From an uncultured Paracoccaceae bacterium (lineage in GTDB: Bacteria > Pseudomonadota > Alphaproteobacteria > Rhodobacterales > Rhodobacteraceae): a DNA stretch of 64,000 bases. The notes beneath the pieces were generated by a model. It worked only from the letters and a program-made list of their open reading frames with translations. It searched no databases and was not told the DNA's origin. The translations under genes and the position numbers were made by a program. Each line of letters begins with the position of its first letter. The first letter of the stretch is position 1. The stretch covers positions 1,674,001-1,738,000 of the forward strand of contig CANLNT010000001.1 in NCBI GenBank assembly GCA_947492825.1. Reading direction: 5' to 3'. Shown here piece after piece: positions 8,222 through 18,200 of this stretch.

Positions 8222-9393
8222 CTGAGCAAGGCTTGCAGGCGCGCGATGACCCAGCGCAATGCGCCGGGTTGGTAAGCGCCTGCGGTCTTGGCAAAGCGTT
8301 CACGCGCGGCATCCGCCACGCAGCACAGATCATGTGGGCCGTCGCGGTCTTTGCTGCTGAGCGCCAGCAACTTGTTGGGCAGTCTGGGTCGCGTCGTGGC
8401 GTTCAGCGGGCCAAGGATATTGCGTTGCTTTTCAATGCGCGCGCGGACCTCTGGCCGCAGATCAAGGCCAGCGGCCTGCGCACCCTCGGCTACCCAGTCA
8501 AAGCTATAGGCGGCCAGCCCGCGTTGATCGCCCCCGCCCCCGATGGACCCGTGATCGCCGGGAAACCATTCTTCGCGGTAGTCCCAATTGGGTGCGGTGT
8601 CGGGATCAAGCGGCAGGTCGGTGGGCAGGCCAAGGCGCTTGGCGTTGAGGAATTCCAGATTGCTCCACTGAGTCGGCGGAAAGGTCTTGCGCCGCTCATC
8701 CAGCGCCACGGCATGGCGCGCGGATTTCACGGTTTCCGACAGTTCGGTGTCGTGAAACTGATGCCTGCTGTTCAGCAAGGGTGCGGCCATCCAATAGCCC
8801 GGCACACCCATTGCGCCCACCGTGTCCCAAACCCCCAGAAACTTGATGTCCAGCAACACCGGATTGCCTGGGCGGGATTTCTGACGCCATGCCAGTTCTT
8901 CCGGGGTGGTTGCGGTGTCGGGCGCAAATTCGGCCCGCCACAGGAATTTGGACGGGTGATTAGCGTCGCGTATGTCATGTTTGGGGCGGCGGTATTCCTC
9001 GATCGCTTCGGGGATGCGATGCGCGTTTTCGCGCGGGCAGATGCCGACGGCGCGTAGCAGGCCCGCAAGGGATCGCGCGGTATAGGCCCCGCGCGAGAAG
9101 CCAAATATATAGATCTCGTCGCCCGGTTCATAGGAAAACACAAGGCTGCGGTACGCGTCTTCAATGTTCTGGATCAGGCCCCAGCCAAGCGCGCCGCCCA
9201 TCGCACGGTCCGTGAAGCGCGCCAGCGCATTGGACCCACGCCCAGAGCCCACACCCATGAAATAAAAGATCTGCTGAGATATCTTGTCATCCGCCGTCTG
9301 TTTGACAGCGCGCGCCATGCGCACGACGTTGGTTTGCGACTTTGAGTCGTGTCTGTTCCACGTCCCGTCGCAGAAAATTGCAATGCGTTTCAT
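8218..9393 (-). CDS. DUF2235 (Tle1-like) alpha/beta-hydrolase domain protein
   Basis: A 391-residue protein. It begins [13 protein letters not shown], the usual first strand of DUF2235, then has the nucleophile elbow [10 protein letters not shown] (Ser100) and the VWDTVGAMG loop. DUF2235 proteins share the alpha/beta-hydrolase core with Tle1 phospholipase effectors of type VI secretion. No signal peptide and no VgrG/PAAR/Hcp or immunity-type neighbour is present, so an effector role is not supported here; a cytoplasmic hydrolase is equally likely. An upstream in-frame start would add 18 residues lacking family similarity and was rejected. Confidence 0.85.
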   Translation of the reverse strand: MKRIAIFCDGTWNRHDSKSQTNVVRMARAVKQTADDKISQQIFYFMGVGSGRGSNALARFTDRAMGGALGWGLIQNIEDAYRSLVFSYEPGDEIYIFGFSRGAYTARSLAGLLRAVGICPRENAHRIPEAIEEYRRPKHDIRDANHPSKFLWRAEFAPDTATTPEELAWRQKSRPGNPVLLDIKFLGVWDTVGAMGVPGYWMAAPLLNSRHQFHDTELSETVKSARHAVALDERRKTFPPTQWSNLEFLNAKRLGLPTDLPLDPDTAPNWDYREEWFPGDHGSIGGGGDQRGLAAYSFDWVAEGAQAAGLDLRPEVRARIEKQRNILGPLNATTRPRLPNKLLALSSKDRDGPHDLCCVADAARERFAKTAGAYQPGALRWVIARLQALLS

Positions 9394-9490
9394 GCCAATC
9401 GTCCCGATTGAAATGACGTTATCCTTGCCAAAAGTGCAAAGTGCCACAAGTCAGGTGTTCCCGACTTTCCTTGAACCTGACAGAGACCCG

Positions 9491-10195
9491 ATGACCGCTT
9501 TTCTTACCTTTGCACTCGCCCTGGCCTTTGCAGTCGCCCCGGCGCTGACCTCGCCCTTTATGGGGTTTACTGAAGACCAACTGCCCAATCCTCAAATTGA
9601 CCCGCCGATCCAGCCAGCGGGTTATGCCTTTGCGATCTGGGGGTTGATCTATGGATGGCTGCTGGTGTCGGCGGGCTATGGCTTGTTGCGGCGACGTCAT
9701 TCAGCGGACTGGAATGCCGCGCGCCAGCCGTTGATCGTCAGTCTGGTGGTTGGTGTGCCGTGGTTGTCGATTGCCAACGCCAGCGCGATTTGGGCCACGG
9801 TCACCATCTTCATTATGGCGGGTTTCGCCATCCTTGCGTTGCTGCGCGCACCAGATGCGGATCGCTGGTGGCTGAAGGCACCCATCGGCATCTATGCCGG
9901 TTGGTTGACGGCCGCGTCATTCGTGTCGCTTGGCAGTACAGCAGCGGGCTACAACGTGCTGACAGATAGCTTTGGCTGGGCTTTGATCGGCATTGCCTGT
10001 GCGTTTGTCGTCACGGTGGGCGTTATGCGCCGCAAACCCGGTGCGCCAGAATACGGATTACCGGTCGTTTGGGCGCTGATCGGGATCATTGTCAGCAATC
10101 AGACGGACGTGATTGCCGTGTCAGCGGCGGCCGCGATTGGTGCGACCTTGCTGATTGTCATGACACTCAGAAACAGCAGTTTTTCAGAGGCTTAG
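9491..10195 (+). CDS. TspO/MBR-related multi-span membrane protein
   Basis: A 234-residue protein with about seven hydrophobic helices. The segment [20 protein letters not shown] resembles the large TspO/MBR-like (tryptophan-rich sensory protein) relatives, which have a Pro-Ala-Gly-Tyr..Ser/Ala-Ile-Trp-Gly-Leu-Ile-Tyr pattern in helix 1-2 rather than the classical short TspO. Function of this long form is not established; classical TspO binds tetrapyrroles. The start at [13 protein letters not shown] is chosen because it opens directly into a hydrophobic helix. Its end overlaps the convergent der gene by 4 bp. Confidence 0.65.
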   Translation: MTAFLTFALALAFAVAPALTSPFMGFTEDQLPNPQIDPPIQPAGYAFAIWGLIYGWLLVSAGYGLLRRRHSADWNAARQPLIVSLVVGVPWLSIANASAIWATVTIFIMAGFAILALLRAPDADRWWLKAPIGIYAGWLTAASFVSLGSTAAGYNVLTDSFGWALIGIACAFVVTVGVMRRKPGAPEYGLPVVWALIGIIVSNQTDVIAVSAAAAIGATLLIVMTLRNSSFSEA

Positions 10196-11640
10196 CCACC
10201 CTTCTTGAGGTGCTTTGACAGGCGCGAGGGCTGGGACGACTTCTTGCCCTTGTAGGGGTTCTTGTCGCCCTGATCCCGCAAGGTCAGCCGGATCGGCGTA
10301 CCGGGCATGTCGAAATCCTCGCGCAGGCCATTGACCAGATAGCGGGTGTAGGATGCCGGCACCTGATCGGGGAACGAGGTCATCACCACAAACCCCGGCG
10401 GACGGGTTTTGACCTGCGTCATATAGCGCATCTTGATCCGCTTGCCGCCCGGTGCGGGCGGCGGGTGCTGTTCGAGCATGCCGGTCAGCCAGCGGTTCAA
10501 CTGAGCGGTGGTGACGCGACGATTCCAGACGTCATGGGCGCGCATGATCGCCTCTTGCAGACGATCGAGGCCCCGACCCGTCTTGGCCGACACGGTGATC
10601 AGCGGCGCGCCCTTGAGCTGCGGCAACATGCGCGCAAATTCTTGTTTCAGCTTTTTCAGCTTGTCCTGTTTTTCGTCTTCGACGTCCCATTTGTTGACCG
10701 CAATGATCACGGCGCGGCCTTCACGCTCTGCCAGATCAGCGATGCGCAGGTCCTGCTGTTCAAAGGGGATTTCGACGTCGAGAAGGACAACAACGACTTC
10801 AGCAAACTTGACGGCACGCAACCCGTCGCTGACCGAGAGCTTTTCGAGCTTTTCCTGCACCTTGGCCTTTTTGCGCATGCCAGCGGTGTCAAAGATGCGC
10901 ATGGGCACACCGCCCCAATCGGTTTGCACGGAAATTGCATCACGGGTGATGCCCGCTTCTGGCCCGGTCAGCAGGCGTTCTTCGCCGAGGATCTTGTTCA
11001 CAAGCGTGGACTTGCCCGCATTGGGGCGGCCAACCACAGCGATTTGGAGCGGTTTGTTTTGTGTCGGCACGCGGGCTACGTCTTCGTCATCTTCGCCGAC
11101 GTCCACATCGGTTTCGGGCGCATCGGCCGCGGCGCGTTCGGCGAACTGATCGGCCAGTGGCAGCAGCATGTGATAAAGTTCATCCAGCCCTTCGCCATGT
11201 TCGGCAGACAGGCGGATCGGTTCGGTCAATCCAAGGCCATAGGCCTCGAGGAACCCGGCTTCGCCCGCTTTGCCTTCGGACTTGTTGGCCGCGAGGATCA
11301 CGTTGGCGTTTTTCTTACGCAGGATGTCGGCGAAAATTTCGTCCGTGGGCAGCACACCGGCACGGGCGTCGATCATGAAGAGGCAGACATCGGCCATTTC
11401 AACGGCACGTTCGGTCAGGCGGCGCATACGGCCTTGCAGGCTGTCGTCGGTGGCGTCTTCCAGACCGGCGCTGTCAATCACTGTGAACCGCAGATCACCA
11501 AGCCGCGCTTCACCTTCGCGCAAATCGCGCGTCACGCCGGGCTGGTCATCGACCAGGGCGAGTTTCTTGCCAACCAGACGGTTGAACAGCGTGGATTTGC
11601 CCACATTGGGACGCCCCACAATGGCAAGGGTAAAGGTCAT
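10192..11640 (-). CDS. der: GTPase Der (EngA), ribosome assembly factor
   Basis: A 482-residue protein with two tandem G domains and a C-terminal KH-like domain. G1 loops are GRPNVGKST (8-16) and a second GRPNAGKST near residue 209; G3 motifs are DSAGLE and DTAGMR; G4 motifs are NKSEG (NKXD variant) in the first domain and NKWD in the second. Der acts in 50S subunit maturation and is essential in most bacteria. It lies 48 bp downstream of the bamB-like gene on the same strand. Confidence 0.96.
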   Translation of the reverse strand: MTFTLAIVGRPNVGKSTLFNRLVGKKLALVDDQPGVTRDLREGEARLGDLRFTVIDSAGLEDATDDSLQGRMRRLTERAVEMADVCLFMIDARAGVLPTDEIFADILRKKNANVILAANKSEGKAGEAGFLEAYGLGLTEPIRLSAEHGEGLDELYHMLLPLADQFAERAAADAPETDVDVGEDDEDVARVPTQNKPLQIAVVGRPNAGKSTLVNKILGEERLLTGPEAGITRDAISVQTDWGGVPMRIFDTAGMRKKAKVQEKLEKLSVSDGLRAVKFAEVVVVLLDVEIPFEQQDLRIADLAEREGRAVIIAVNKWDVEDEKQDKLKKLKQEFARMLPQLKGAPLITVSAKTGRGLDRLQEAIMRAHDVWNRRVTTAQLNRWLTGMLEQHPPPAPGGKRIKMRYMTQVKTRPPGFVVMTSFPDQVPASYTRYLVNGLREDFDMPGTPIRLTLRDQGDKNPYKGKKSSQPSRLSKHLKKGG

Positions 11641-11688
11641 CTTTGCGACTCCGGCCTATCAGAGCCGGGGCGATACACCATCCGTGCG

Positions 11689-12981
11689 CTAACGGAAAGC
11701 CACCAACTGCCCGGCCTTGGTCACCACATAAAGCGTACCACCGGCAACGGCGGGGTGCGATGCGGCACCACCGGGCAAGGCGGCATTGCCAACGAGTGCG
11801 CCAGAGCGGGGATCAAAGGCCCGCACTTGACCGTCAGAGGAGGCAACGATCAGGCGGCCACCTGCCAGCACCGGGCCGTAATGGGCATAGACCGAACGGC
11901 GCTGGCGAAAGACGCCGCCCTCTTCGAATTGCGGCAATTGGGTGCGCCAGACGGCGGTGCCAGTTGCCGCATCAAGCCGCACGAGTTCGTTGATGTCGTT
12001 GACCAAAAAGACCGCGTTGCCCACGGGCCAGACCGGGCTGACAGCACCATCATTGGCGGTCCAAATCCGTTCGCCTGAAAAGGCGTCGATGGCGGCTGTG
12101 CGCCCGGCGACGTTGCCAACGTAAACCCGGTCGCCGTCAATGACCGGATCGCCCCCGATATCGGACACCAGTGCGCCCGCTGTCCCTGTCCGGGCACCAG
12201 ACACGGCTGTGGACCAGCGGCGCAGGCCGCCTTGCGGGAAGGTCGCGACCACTTCGCCGCTGTCAAAGGGGAAGATCGCCAGATCGCCCGCAACCGCAGG
12301 CCCTGCCCCGCCCGCAAAGGCCGAGACAGAGGGCGTGCCGGTTTGCTGCCAGCGCACGCGGCCATTGCTGACCTCAATCGCCCAAGCGGTGCTATCGCGA
12401 CCGACCACATACAGCAGATCGCCGGATACGGTGGGTGCTGATGTGCCCGGCGCATCAAGGTCTTGCGTCCAAAGCGTGCCACCGCTGGCGGCATCAAGGG
12501 CTGTCACCTCGCCAAAGCCAGAAGTTACAAAAAGGCGGCCATTGCCATAGGCCAGACCACCGCCAGAGGCATCGGTGCGGTTGTCGTTGCCCGGCTGCAC
12601 ATCCGCGACCCAAACCGGCGCGCCGGATGTGGCGGTGGCTGTGACACGGGCGCGGGAATCGAGGGTGTAGATGACACCATTGGCCACGACCGGATCAGCG
12701 GTGATGCGCGCCTTGCGGCTGTCGCCTTCGCCGATGTTGACGGCGAAAATCTGGTTCAGCCCCGACAAGGCCGGGTGCGTGATCGTGTGATCCGCCTCGC
12801 CGTTGCGATGTGTCCAATTGGCATTGAGCCGGGTGGCGGGCAAGGCGATGGGTGCTGTGGTATTCACGCCGTCGCCTGGGCGGATTGCTTCGCGCGTGCC
12901 GGGCAGGATCACATCCGGCTCACCACAGGCAATCAAAAACGACAGGCTGAAACAGGCGGCAAACTTGGTCTTGGCAATCAC
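11689..12981 (-). CDS. bamB: Outer-membrane assembly lipoprotein BamB-like (PQQ-type beta-propeller)
   Basis: A 430-residue predicted lipoprotein: signal MIAKTKFAACFSLSFLIACG with a lipobox ending at Cys. The rest is a series of PQQ-enzyme-type beta-propeller blades with repeating pattern ALDAASGGTLWTQDL, AIDAFSGERIWTANDG, RLDAATGTAVWRTQLP. BamB scaffolds BamA during outer-membrane protein folding. The context TPR protein-bamB-der matches the conserved yfgM-bamB-der neighbourhood of many proteobacteria. The name rests on architecture plus context. Confidence 0.88.
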   Translation of the reverse strand: MIAKTKFAACFSLSFLIACGEPDVILPGTREAIRPGDGVNTTAPIALPATRLNANWTHRNGEADHTITHPALSGLNQIFAVNIGEGDSRKARITADPVVANGVIYTLDSRARVTATATSGAPVWVADVQPGNDNRTDASGGGLAYGNGRLFVTSGFGEVTALDAASGGTLWTQDLDAPGTSAPTVSGDLLYVVGRDSTAWAIEVSNGRVRWQQTGTPSVSAFAGGAGPAVAGDLAIFPFDSGEVVATFPQGGLRRWSTAVSGARTGTAGALVSDIGGDPVIDGDRVYVGNVAGRTAAIDAFSGERIWTANDGAVSPVWPVGNAVFLVNDINELVRLDAATGTAVWRTQLPQFEEGGVFRQRRSVYAHYGPVLAGGRLIVASSDGQVRAFDPRSGALVGNAALPGGAASHPAVAGGTLYVVTKAGQLVAFR

Positions 12982-13002
12982 GAAATCAGCCCCTTTGGCG
13001 TC

Positions 13003-13659
13003 TTATTGCAAGGTCGCGAGGCCGGGAAGCTCCGCGCCCAGCGCCACCATTAAGGTTTGCGCCCGCACAAGCAAGCCCCGCGGGACACCGGCGTCTTCGA
13101 CAATGGCGGTAAGTCGCGTGATCGCGGCGTCAGGATCGCCTGCGGCCAGATCAGCCAGCGCAAGCTGTTCCTGCGCCAAAAGCGCAAAGGGCAAACCGGG
13201 CTGCGCCATCGCTTCGAGGCTGGTGCGCCGTGTCGCTGGATCGGGCTCAAGCAAGGCGGCCTTAAACGCCGCAAGCTCGTTATAAATGACCGGCACATCG
13301 GTGTTCACGGTAAGGTCTTGCAGCGTTGCAACCGCCGCGGCGGTATCGCCCGCCTCTTGCTGGCTGGCCGCTGTAATCAGCGCGGTCACTGCAACGGCGG
13401 ATCCTTCTGCCTCGACCTCGGCCACGGCGGCCATGCGGAATTCAGGGTCATTCTGCGACAGGGCATTCATCAGCGCATCACCTGTGGCCTGCGCCTTCGC
13501 GGTCGCTTGTGCCTTGTTGTATTCGTTCCAGGCAGCCCCGCCCACAAGCACAACAATCAGCACTACAGCGATCCAGCCATAGCGCCGCAGATAGCCATAA
13601 AGCTGGTCGCGGCGGACCTCTTCGGTCACTTCATTGATGAAACTGTCACTGTCGCTCAA
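13003..13659 (-). CDS. YfgM-like single-span protein with TPR-type periplasmic domain
   Basis: A 218-residue protein. I place the start at a TTG (SDSDSFINEVTEEVRRDQL) because AAGGA lies seven bases upstream and the conserved region begins there; a longer in-frame form starting at 13827 adds 56 residues of low-quality sequence. The order is a short cytoplasmic part, a transmembrane helix (WIAVVLIVVLVGGAAW), then alanine-rich helical repeats. YfgM-like proteins are SecYEG-associated and help periplasmic folding; this family sits beside bamB and der widely. The role is inferred from family and context. Confidence 0.78.
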   Translation of the reverse strand: MSDSDSFINEVTEEVRRDQLYGYLRRYGWIAVVLIVVLVGGAAWNEYNKAQATAKAQATGDALMNALSQNDPEFRMAAVAEVEAEGSAVAVTALITAASQQEAGDTAAAVATLQDLTVNTDVPVIYNELAAFKAALLEPDPATRRTSLEAMAQPGLPFALLAQEQLALADLAAGDPDAAITRLTAIVEDAGVPRGLLVRAQTLMVALGAELPGLATLQ

Positions 13660-13832
13660 CGGCTTGTCCTTTGTGTCGCGCGGTGGGCGCGTTTGATCGT
13701 CTTGCAGGGGCGTGTTTTGGGTGCCTTTGGTGGACGCGCGCCGCTGCTTTGCAGCTTCATATCGTGAAGCATCACGGAATGCCAAGACCTGCGGCAGACA
13801 CGCTCTTGCGATCCGTGGCGAAGCCATCTAAA

Positions 13833-13850
13833 CTGAACCGAACAGTTCAG
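13833..13850. promoter_or_regulatory. Operator-like dyad upstream of RND efflux genes
   Basis: CTGAAC-CGAACA-GTTCAG is a perfect 6-bp inverted repeat with a 6-base spacer, extended imperfectly outward. Half-sites of this kind are typical for TetR-family repressors of RND pumps. It lies 100 bp upstream of the adaptor start. No TetR gene is present in the window, so the binding protein is unidentified. No gene is visible in 13660-13949. Confidence 0.4.
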
Positions 13851-13872
13851 CTTGGATTCCTTGTGATCCAAG
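13851..13872. promoter_or_regulatory. Second inverted repeat abutting the first
   Basis: CTTGGAT-TCCTTGTG-ATCCAAG is a perfect 7-bp stem with 8-base loop, starting at the base after the first dyad. A weak -35-like TTGGAT lies inside it. It could be a second operator or an early-transcript hairpin. Confidence 0.35.
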
Positions 13873-13949
13873 CATATGTCCGAGCGTACAAACAATAACA
13901 AAGCCCGTCCTTATTCTGCGCGGGTTGGAAGCCCAACAAAGGCGATGTC

Positions 13950-15224
13950 ATGCGATTGGTGTCAATAATTACCGCAATTCTGGTCACCGGTGGCCTGTAT
14001 CTTCTGGTATTTGAGCGTGAGCTTTTGTTGCAATTTGCCAGCGATACGCCGCTGGCAGCCCCGGCAGAGGCCAGCGAAGGCGATGCGCCAGAGGCCGAGG
14101 TCGCGATGGCAGAGGCGGAACCCGACATCGACACGTCCGACGCTGACCCCGACCTGGTGCGCGTCGTGGCCCTGGCATCCGAGGCACGCACGATCGAAAG
14201 CGCGGTTATCCTGCGTGGCAGGACGGAAGCCGCGCGTCAGGTGACAGTTGCTTCCGAAACCTCTGGTCAGGTGATTTCAGAGCCGCTGCGCAAGGGCGCA
14301 TTTGTCAACGCTGGCGACATGATGTGCCGCCTTGACCCCGGCACCCGCGAGGCATCGCTGGCCGAAACACGCGCCCGGCTGACCGAAGCCCGGGGCCGCG
14401 TGCCAGAGGCGGAAGCCGCCTTGGCAGAGGCGAACGCCCGTGTGCGCGAGGCTGAAATCAACGTCAACGCCGCCCGCAAGCTCAGCGAAGATGGCTTTGC
14501 TTCTGAGACCCGGTTGGTCAGTGCCGAGGCTGTGGCCGAAGCTGCTGCCGCAGGCATCCAACGCGCCAATTCCTCGCTTGCCTCTGCCGAGGCGGGTATT
14601 GAAGCCGCCGCCGCCGCGGTGGCCGCGGCCGAGCGTGAGATTACCCGCCTGACGATCACCGCCCCGTTCGCGGGTCTGTTGGAAACGGACACCGCAGAGT
14701 TGGGGTCGTTGATGCAGCCCGGCAGCCCTTGCGCGACGATCATCCAGCTTGATCCGATCAAGTTGGTGGGTTTTGTGCCAGAGGCCAATGTGAACAAGGT
14801 TGTGGTTGGTGCCTCTGCGCAGGCGCGGATCAATAGCGATGATGTGGTCACGGGCCGGGTGACGTTCCTGTCACGCTCTGCTGATGACACAACGCGTACC
14901 TTCCGTGTCGAAATTGAGGTGCCAAACGCCGATCTGGCGATCCGCGATGGACAGACGGTGGAAATCGTCGTGGCCGCTGATGGCCGCACCGCGCATCTGA
15001 TCCCGCAAAGCGCATTGACGCTGAACGATGATGGTGTGCTGGGCGTGCGGACGGTGGATGCGGGCAATGTGGCCCGATTCATGCCAGTCACAATGATCCG
15101 CGACACCGCCGAAGGGGTTTGGGTCGCGGATCTGCCCGATCAGGTGAATATCATCACCATCGGTCAGGAGTTTGTCATAGATGGTGTGACTGTTGCCCCC
15201 ACATTTAGCGAGGCAGGCGGATGA
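13950..15224 (+). CDS. RND efflux periplasmic adaptor (membrane fusion protein)
   Basis: A 424-residue HlyD/AcrA-type adaptor. An N-terminal helix (LVSIITAILVTGGLYLLVF) anchors it; then come a lipoyl half (VASETSGQVISEPLRKGAFV), a long Ala/Glu-rich coiled-coil hairpin (about residues 135-225), the second lipoyl half (ITAPFAGLLETDTAELG) and a beta-barrel domain. It links the inner-membrane pump to an outer-membrane channel; no TolC-type gene is nearby. It overlaps the permease gene by 4 bp. Substrates cannot be told from sequence. Confidence 0.93.
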   Translation: MRLVSIITAILVTGGLYLLVFERELLLQFASDTPLAAPAEASEGDAPEAEVAMAEAEPDIDTSDADPDLVRVVALASEARTIESAVILRGRTEAARQVTVASETSGQVISEPLRKGAFVNAGDMMCRLDPGTREASLAETRARLTEARGRVPEAEAALAEANARVREAEINVNAARKLSEDGFASETRLVSAEAVAEAAAAGIQRANSSLASAEAGIEAAAAAVAAAEREITRLTITAPFAGLLETDTAELGSLMQPGSPCATIIQLDPIKLVGFVPEANVNKVVVGASAQARINSDDVVTGRVTFLSRSADDTTRTFRVEIEVPNADLAIRDGQTVEIVVAADGRTAHLIPQSALTLNDDGVLGVRTVDAGNVARFMPVTMIRDTAEGVWVADLPDQVNIITIGQEFVIDGVTVAPTFSEAGG

Positions 15225-18200
15225 CCGGACTAGTTGATTGGGCCGCATCACGCGCCCGCATGGTGTTGGCGTTTATCGCCCTGTCCTTGTTGGCGGGCGG
15301 TTTTGCCTATGTGGGCCTGCCCAAAGAGGGTGAGCCGGACATCGAAATCCCGGCGATCTTTGTGTCGGTCCCCTTCCCCGGCATCTCAGCCAGCGACAGC
15401 GAAAGCCTGCTGGTCAAGCCGATGGAAACAGAGTTATCGGACCTTGATGGGTTGAAAACCATGTCGTCGACCGCCGCCGAGGGCTATGCCGGTGTCGCGC
15501 TGGAGTTCGAGTTTGGCTGGGACAAGACCAAGATCCTCGCCGATATCCGCGATGCCATGAACAAGGCGCAGGGATCGTTTCCACAAGGGGCCGAAAATTA
15601 CTCGATCAACGAAATCAACTTTTCCGAATTCCCGATTCTGATCGTGAACTTGACGGGCGACGTGCCCGAGCGGACGCTGTTGCAGGTCGCCAAGGATTTG
15701 CAGGATCGGATCGAAGGTCTGGATGCAGTGCTGGAGGCCGGTCTGGCCGGTCAGCGCGACGAGATGCTGGAAGTGCTGATCGATCCGCTGAAGCTGGAAA
15801 GCTATAACGTCACCGCGGGTGATCTGATCGGCGTGGTGACCAACAACAACCTGCTGATCGCAGCCGGTGAAGTTGACAGCGCGCAGGGGAGCTTTGCGGT
15901 CAAAATCCCGTCGTCTTTTGACGAAGCACAAGATGTTTACGAACTGCCGGTGAAGATGAACGGCGACCGCGTCGTGACGCTGGGCGATATCGCCACGATC
16001 AAGCTGACGTTTGAGGACCGGATCGGTACGGCCCGCTTTAACGGGGTCAACACGGTCGCGCTGCAGGTGGTCAAGCGCAAAGGGTTCAATCTGATCGACA
16101 CCGCAGAGCTGGTCCGGCAGGAGGTTGCGGCTGAACAAGCCTCTTGGCCGCCAGAGTTGCGTGCCGCGATTGATGTAGGCACCTCGAACGACCAATCCAC
16201 AAACGTCAAATCCATGGTCAGCCAGTTGGAAGGCTCTGTCCTGACGGCGGTGGCACTGGTGATGATCGTGGTGCTAGCAGCCCTTGGCACGCGGCCTGCC
16301 CTGTTGGTGGGCTTTGCCATTCCGACCTCGTTCTTGCTGTGCTTTGCCTTTCTGGCGGTCATGGGTGTCACGATTTCCAATATCGTGATGTTCGGTCTGA
16401 TCTTGGCGGTGGGGATGCTGGTGGACGGTGCGATTGTGGTGGTGGAATACGCCGATAAACGCATTTCCGAAGGATCTGGCCCGATGCAGGCCTATACAGA
16501 GGCCGCCAAGCGGATGTTCTGGCCGATCATTTCGTCAACTGCCACAACGCTATGCGCGTTCCTGCCAATGCTCTTCTGGCCCGGAGTACCGGGGCAATTC
16601 ATGGGCATGTTGCCGGTCACCTTGATCTTTGTGCTGGCCGCATCGCTTGTCGTCGCGCTGATATACCTACCCGTCATGGGGGGCGTCACCGGCCGGTTCA
16701 GCCGCCTGATCGGTCAGATGTCTGACGGGTTGCGCAGCCGGTTGCCTTGGGTGATCCGCGCCGCACTGGTCCCCGTCGCCCTGATGATGGTTTTCGTCGG
16801 CGCGATGATGACGCTGAACCCCGGCTATCTGGCGGGTGAGGCTGTGCAATCGGGCGGCTTTGGCGACAGCCTGCCGGGGATTGCGCTGTTCCTCTTTGGT
16901 GCGGTTTTCGCCTCTGTCGTGATGGGGGCTGCGCAAATCCAACGCCGGGCGAAGAAGGTTCGTGTCGGCAAGCGCCGCACACCTTTCGGCTATTTCATGA
17001 GCTTTGTGACCGGCAATCCGATCATGCCACTGGTGACGATTGCCGGTGTGATCGCCTTTGTGATGTATACGTTCAGCTACTTTGGTGCCAACAACAACGG
17101 CGTCGAATTCTTCGTTGAGACAGAGCCTGAGCAGGCGATTGTCTATGTGCAGGCCCGAGGCAACCTGTCGATTACCGAAAAGGACCGGCTGGTCAAACAG
17201 GTCGAAGACGTGGTGAACCGCCATCCCGGCGTTGAAAGTGCCTTTGCCTTTGCCGGTGACGGCGGCTTGAATTCGAACACCGGCGGGGCCGAAGGGCCTG
17301 CTGATGCCATCGGACAGGTGCAGCTAGAGCTGACCCGCTGGGAGGACCGCAAGGATAACCCCGATCTGGACGGCAACCGTGTGATCGCGGACCTCGAAGA
17401 AGACCTGCGCGACATTCCCGGCATCCGTTATGAGGTGCTGAACCTCGCGATGGGCCCCGCCTCTGCCAAGCCGGTGCATCTGCGGCTGAAGTCGGACAAT
17501 TGGGAAGAATTGCTGGAAGGCATGGCCATTGCGCGCGCGCAGTTTGACGCCACCACGGGCCTGACCCAGGTTGAGGATACCCTGCCCCTGCCCGGTATCG
17601 ACTGGCAGATTGACGTGGATGTCGAGAAGGCCGGGCGCTTTGGCGCGGATGTGGCGACCGTGGGCGGCATGGTGCAACTGGTGACCCGTGGTATCCTGCT
17701 GGACACGATGCGCGTCGATAGCTCTGACGAGGAAATCGACATTCGCGCCCGCCTGCCCGCGCAGGACCGGGTGCTGTCCACGCTGGACACATTGCGGGTG
17801 CGCACGAATGCGGGCCTTGTGCCGCTGTCGAATTTCATCACTCGCACGCCGGTCCCGAAGCTCGCGCAGATCAACCGGGTTGATCAAAAGCGCTATTTTG
17901 ACGTCAAAGCGGGTGTTGCAGGTGAGCTGGTCAAGCTGACCGACACCGCGACAGAGGAATTCCGGATCATCCCGGCCGCCGACTATGATGCCGATAGCAG
18001 CCTGAAGGATCAGGTCACTGGCGGCGATCTGCGGATGGAAGTCGTGACCCCCAATGAGCGGATTGCGGTGTTGACCGAATGGTTGGAAACCGGCCCGCTG
18101 CCGCCCTCGATCAGCTATGAGTGGACGGGCGATCAGGCGGATCAGGCCGAAAGTCAGGCGTTCCTGCAAACGGCCTTTGCCGGTGCGCTGGGGTTGATGT

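Noticed and set aside
8218-9393. DUF2235 protein as a type VI toxin with immunity gene
   Set aside because: The neighbours are serS and a TspO-like gene; no VgrG, PAAR, Hcp or lipoprotein immunity partner is present.
10465-12078. Long open frame (537 codons) on the plus strand opposite der and bamB
   Set aside because: It is the antisense shadow of two clearly recognisable genes, has no motif, and its residue make-up (His/Arg/Gly-rich) is typical of reverse-frame translation in high-G+C DNA.
13660-13827. N-terminal extension of the YfgM-like protein
   Set aside because: The added 56 residues look non-coding, while a TTG with a good AAGGA site lies exactly where family similarity begins.
17324-18169. 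Minus-strand open frame within the RND permease
   Set aside because: Antisense to a strongly conserved membrane protein; no motif.
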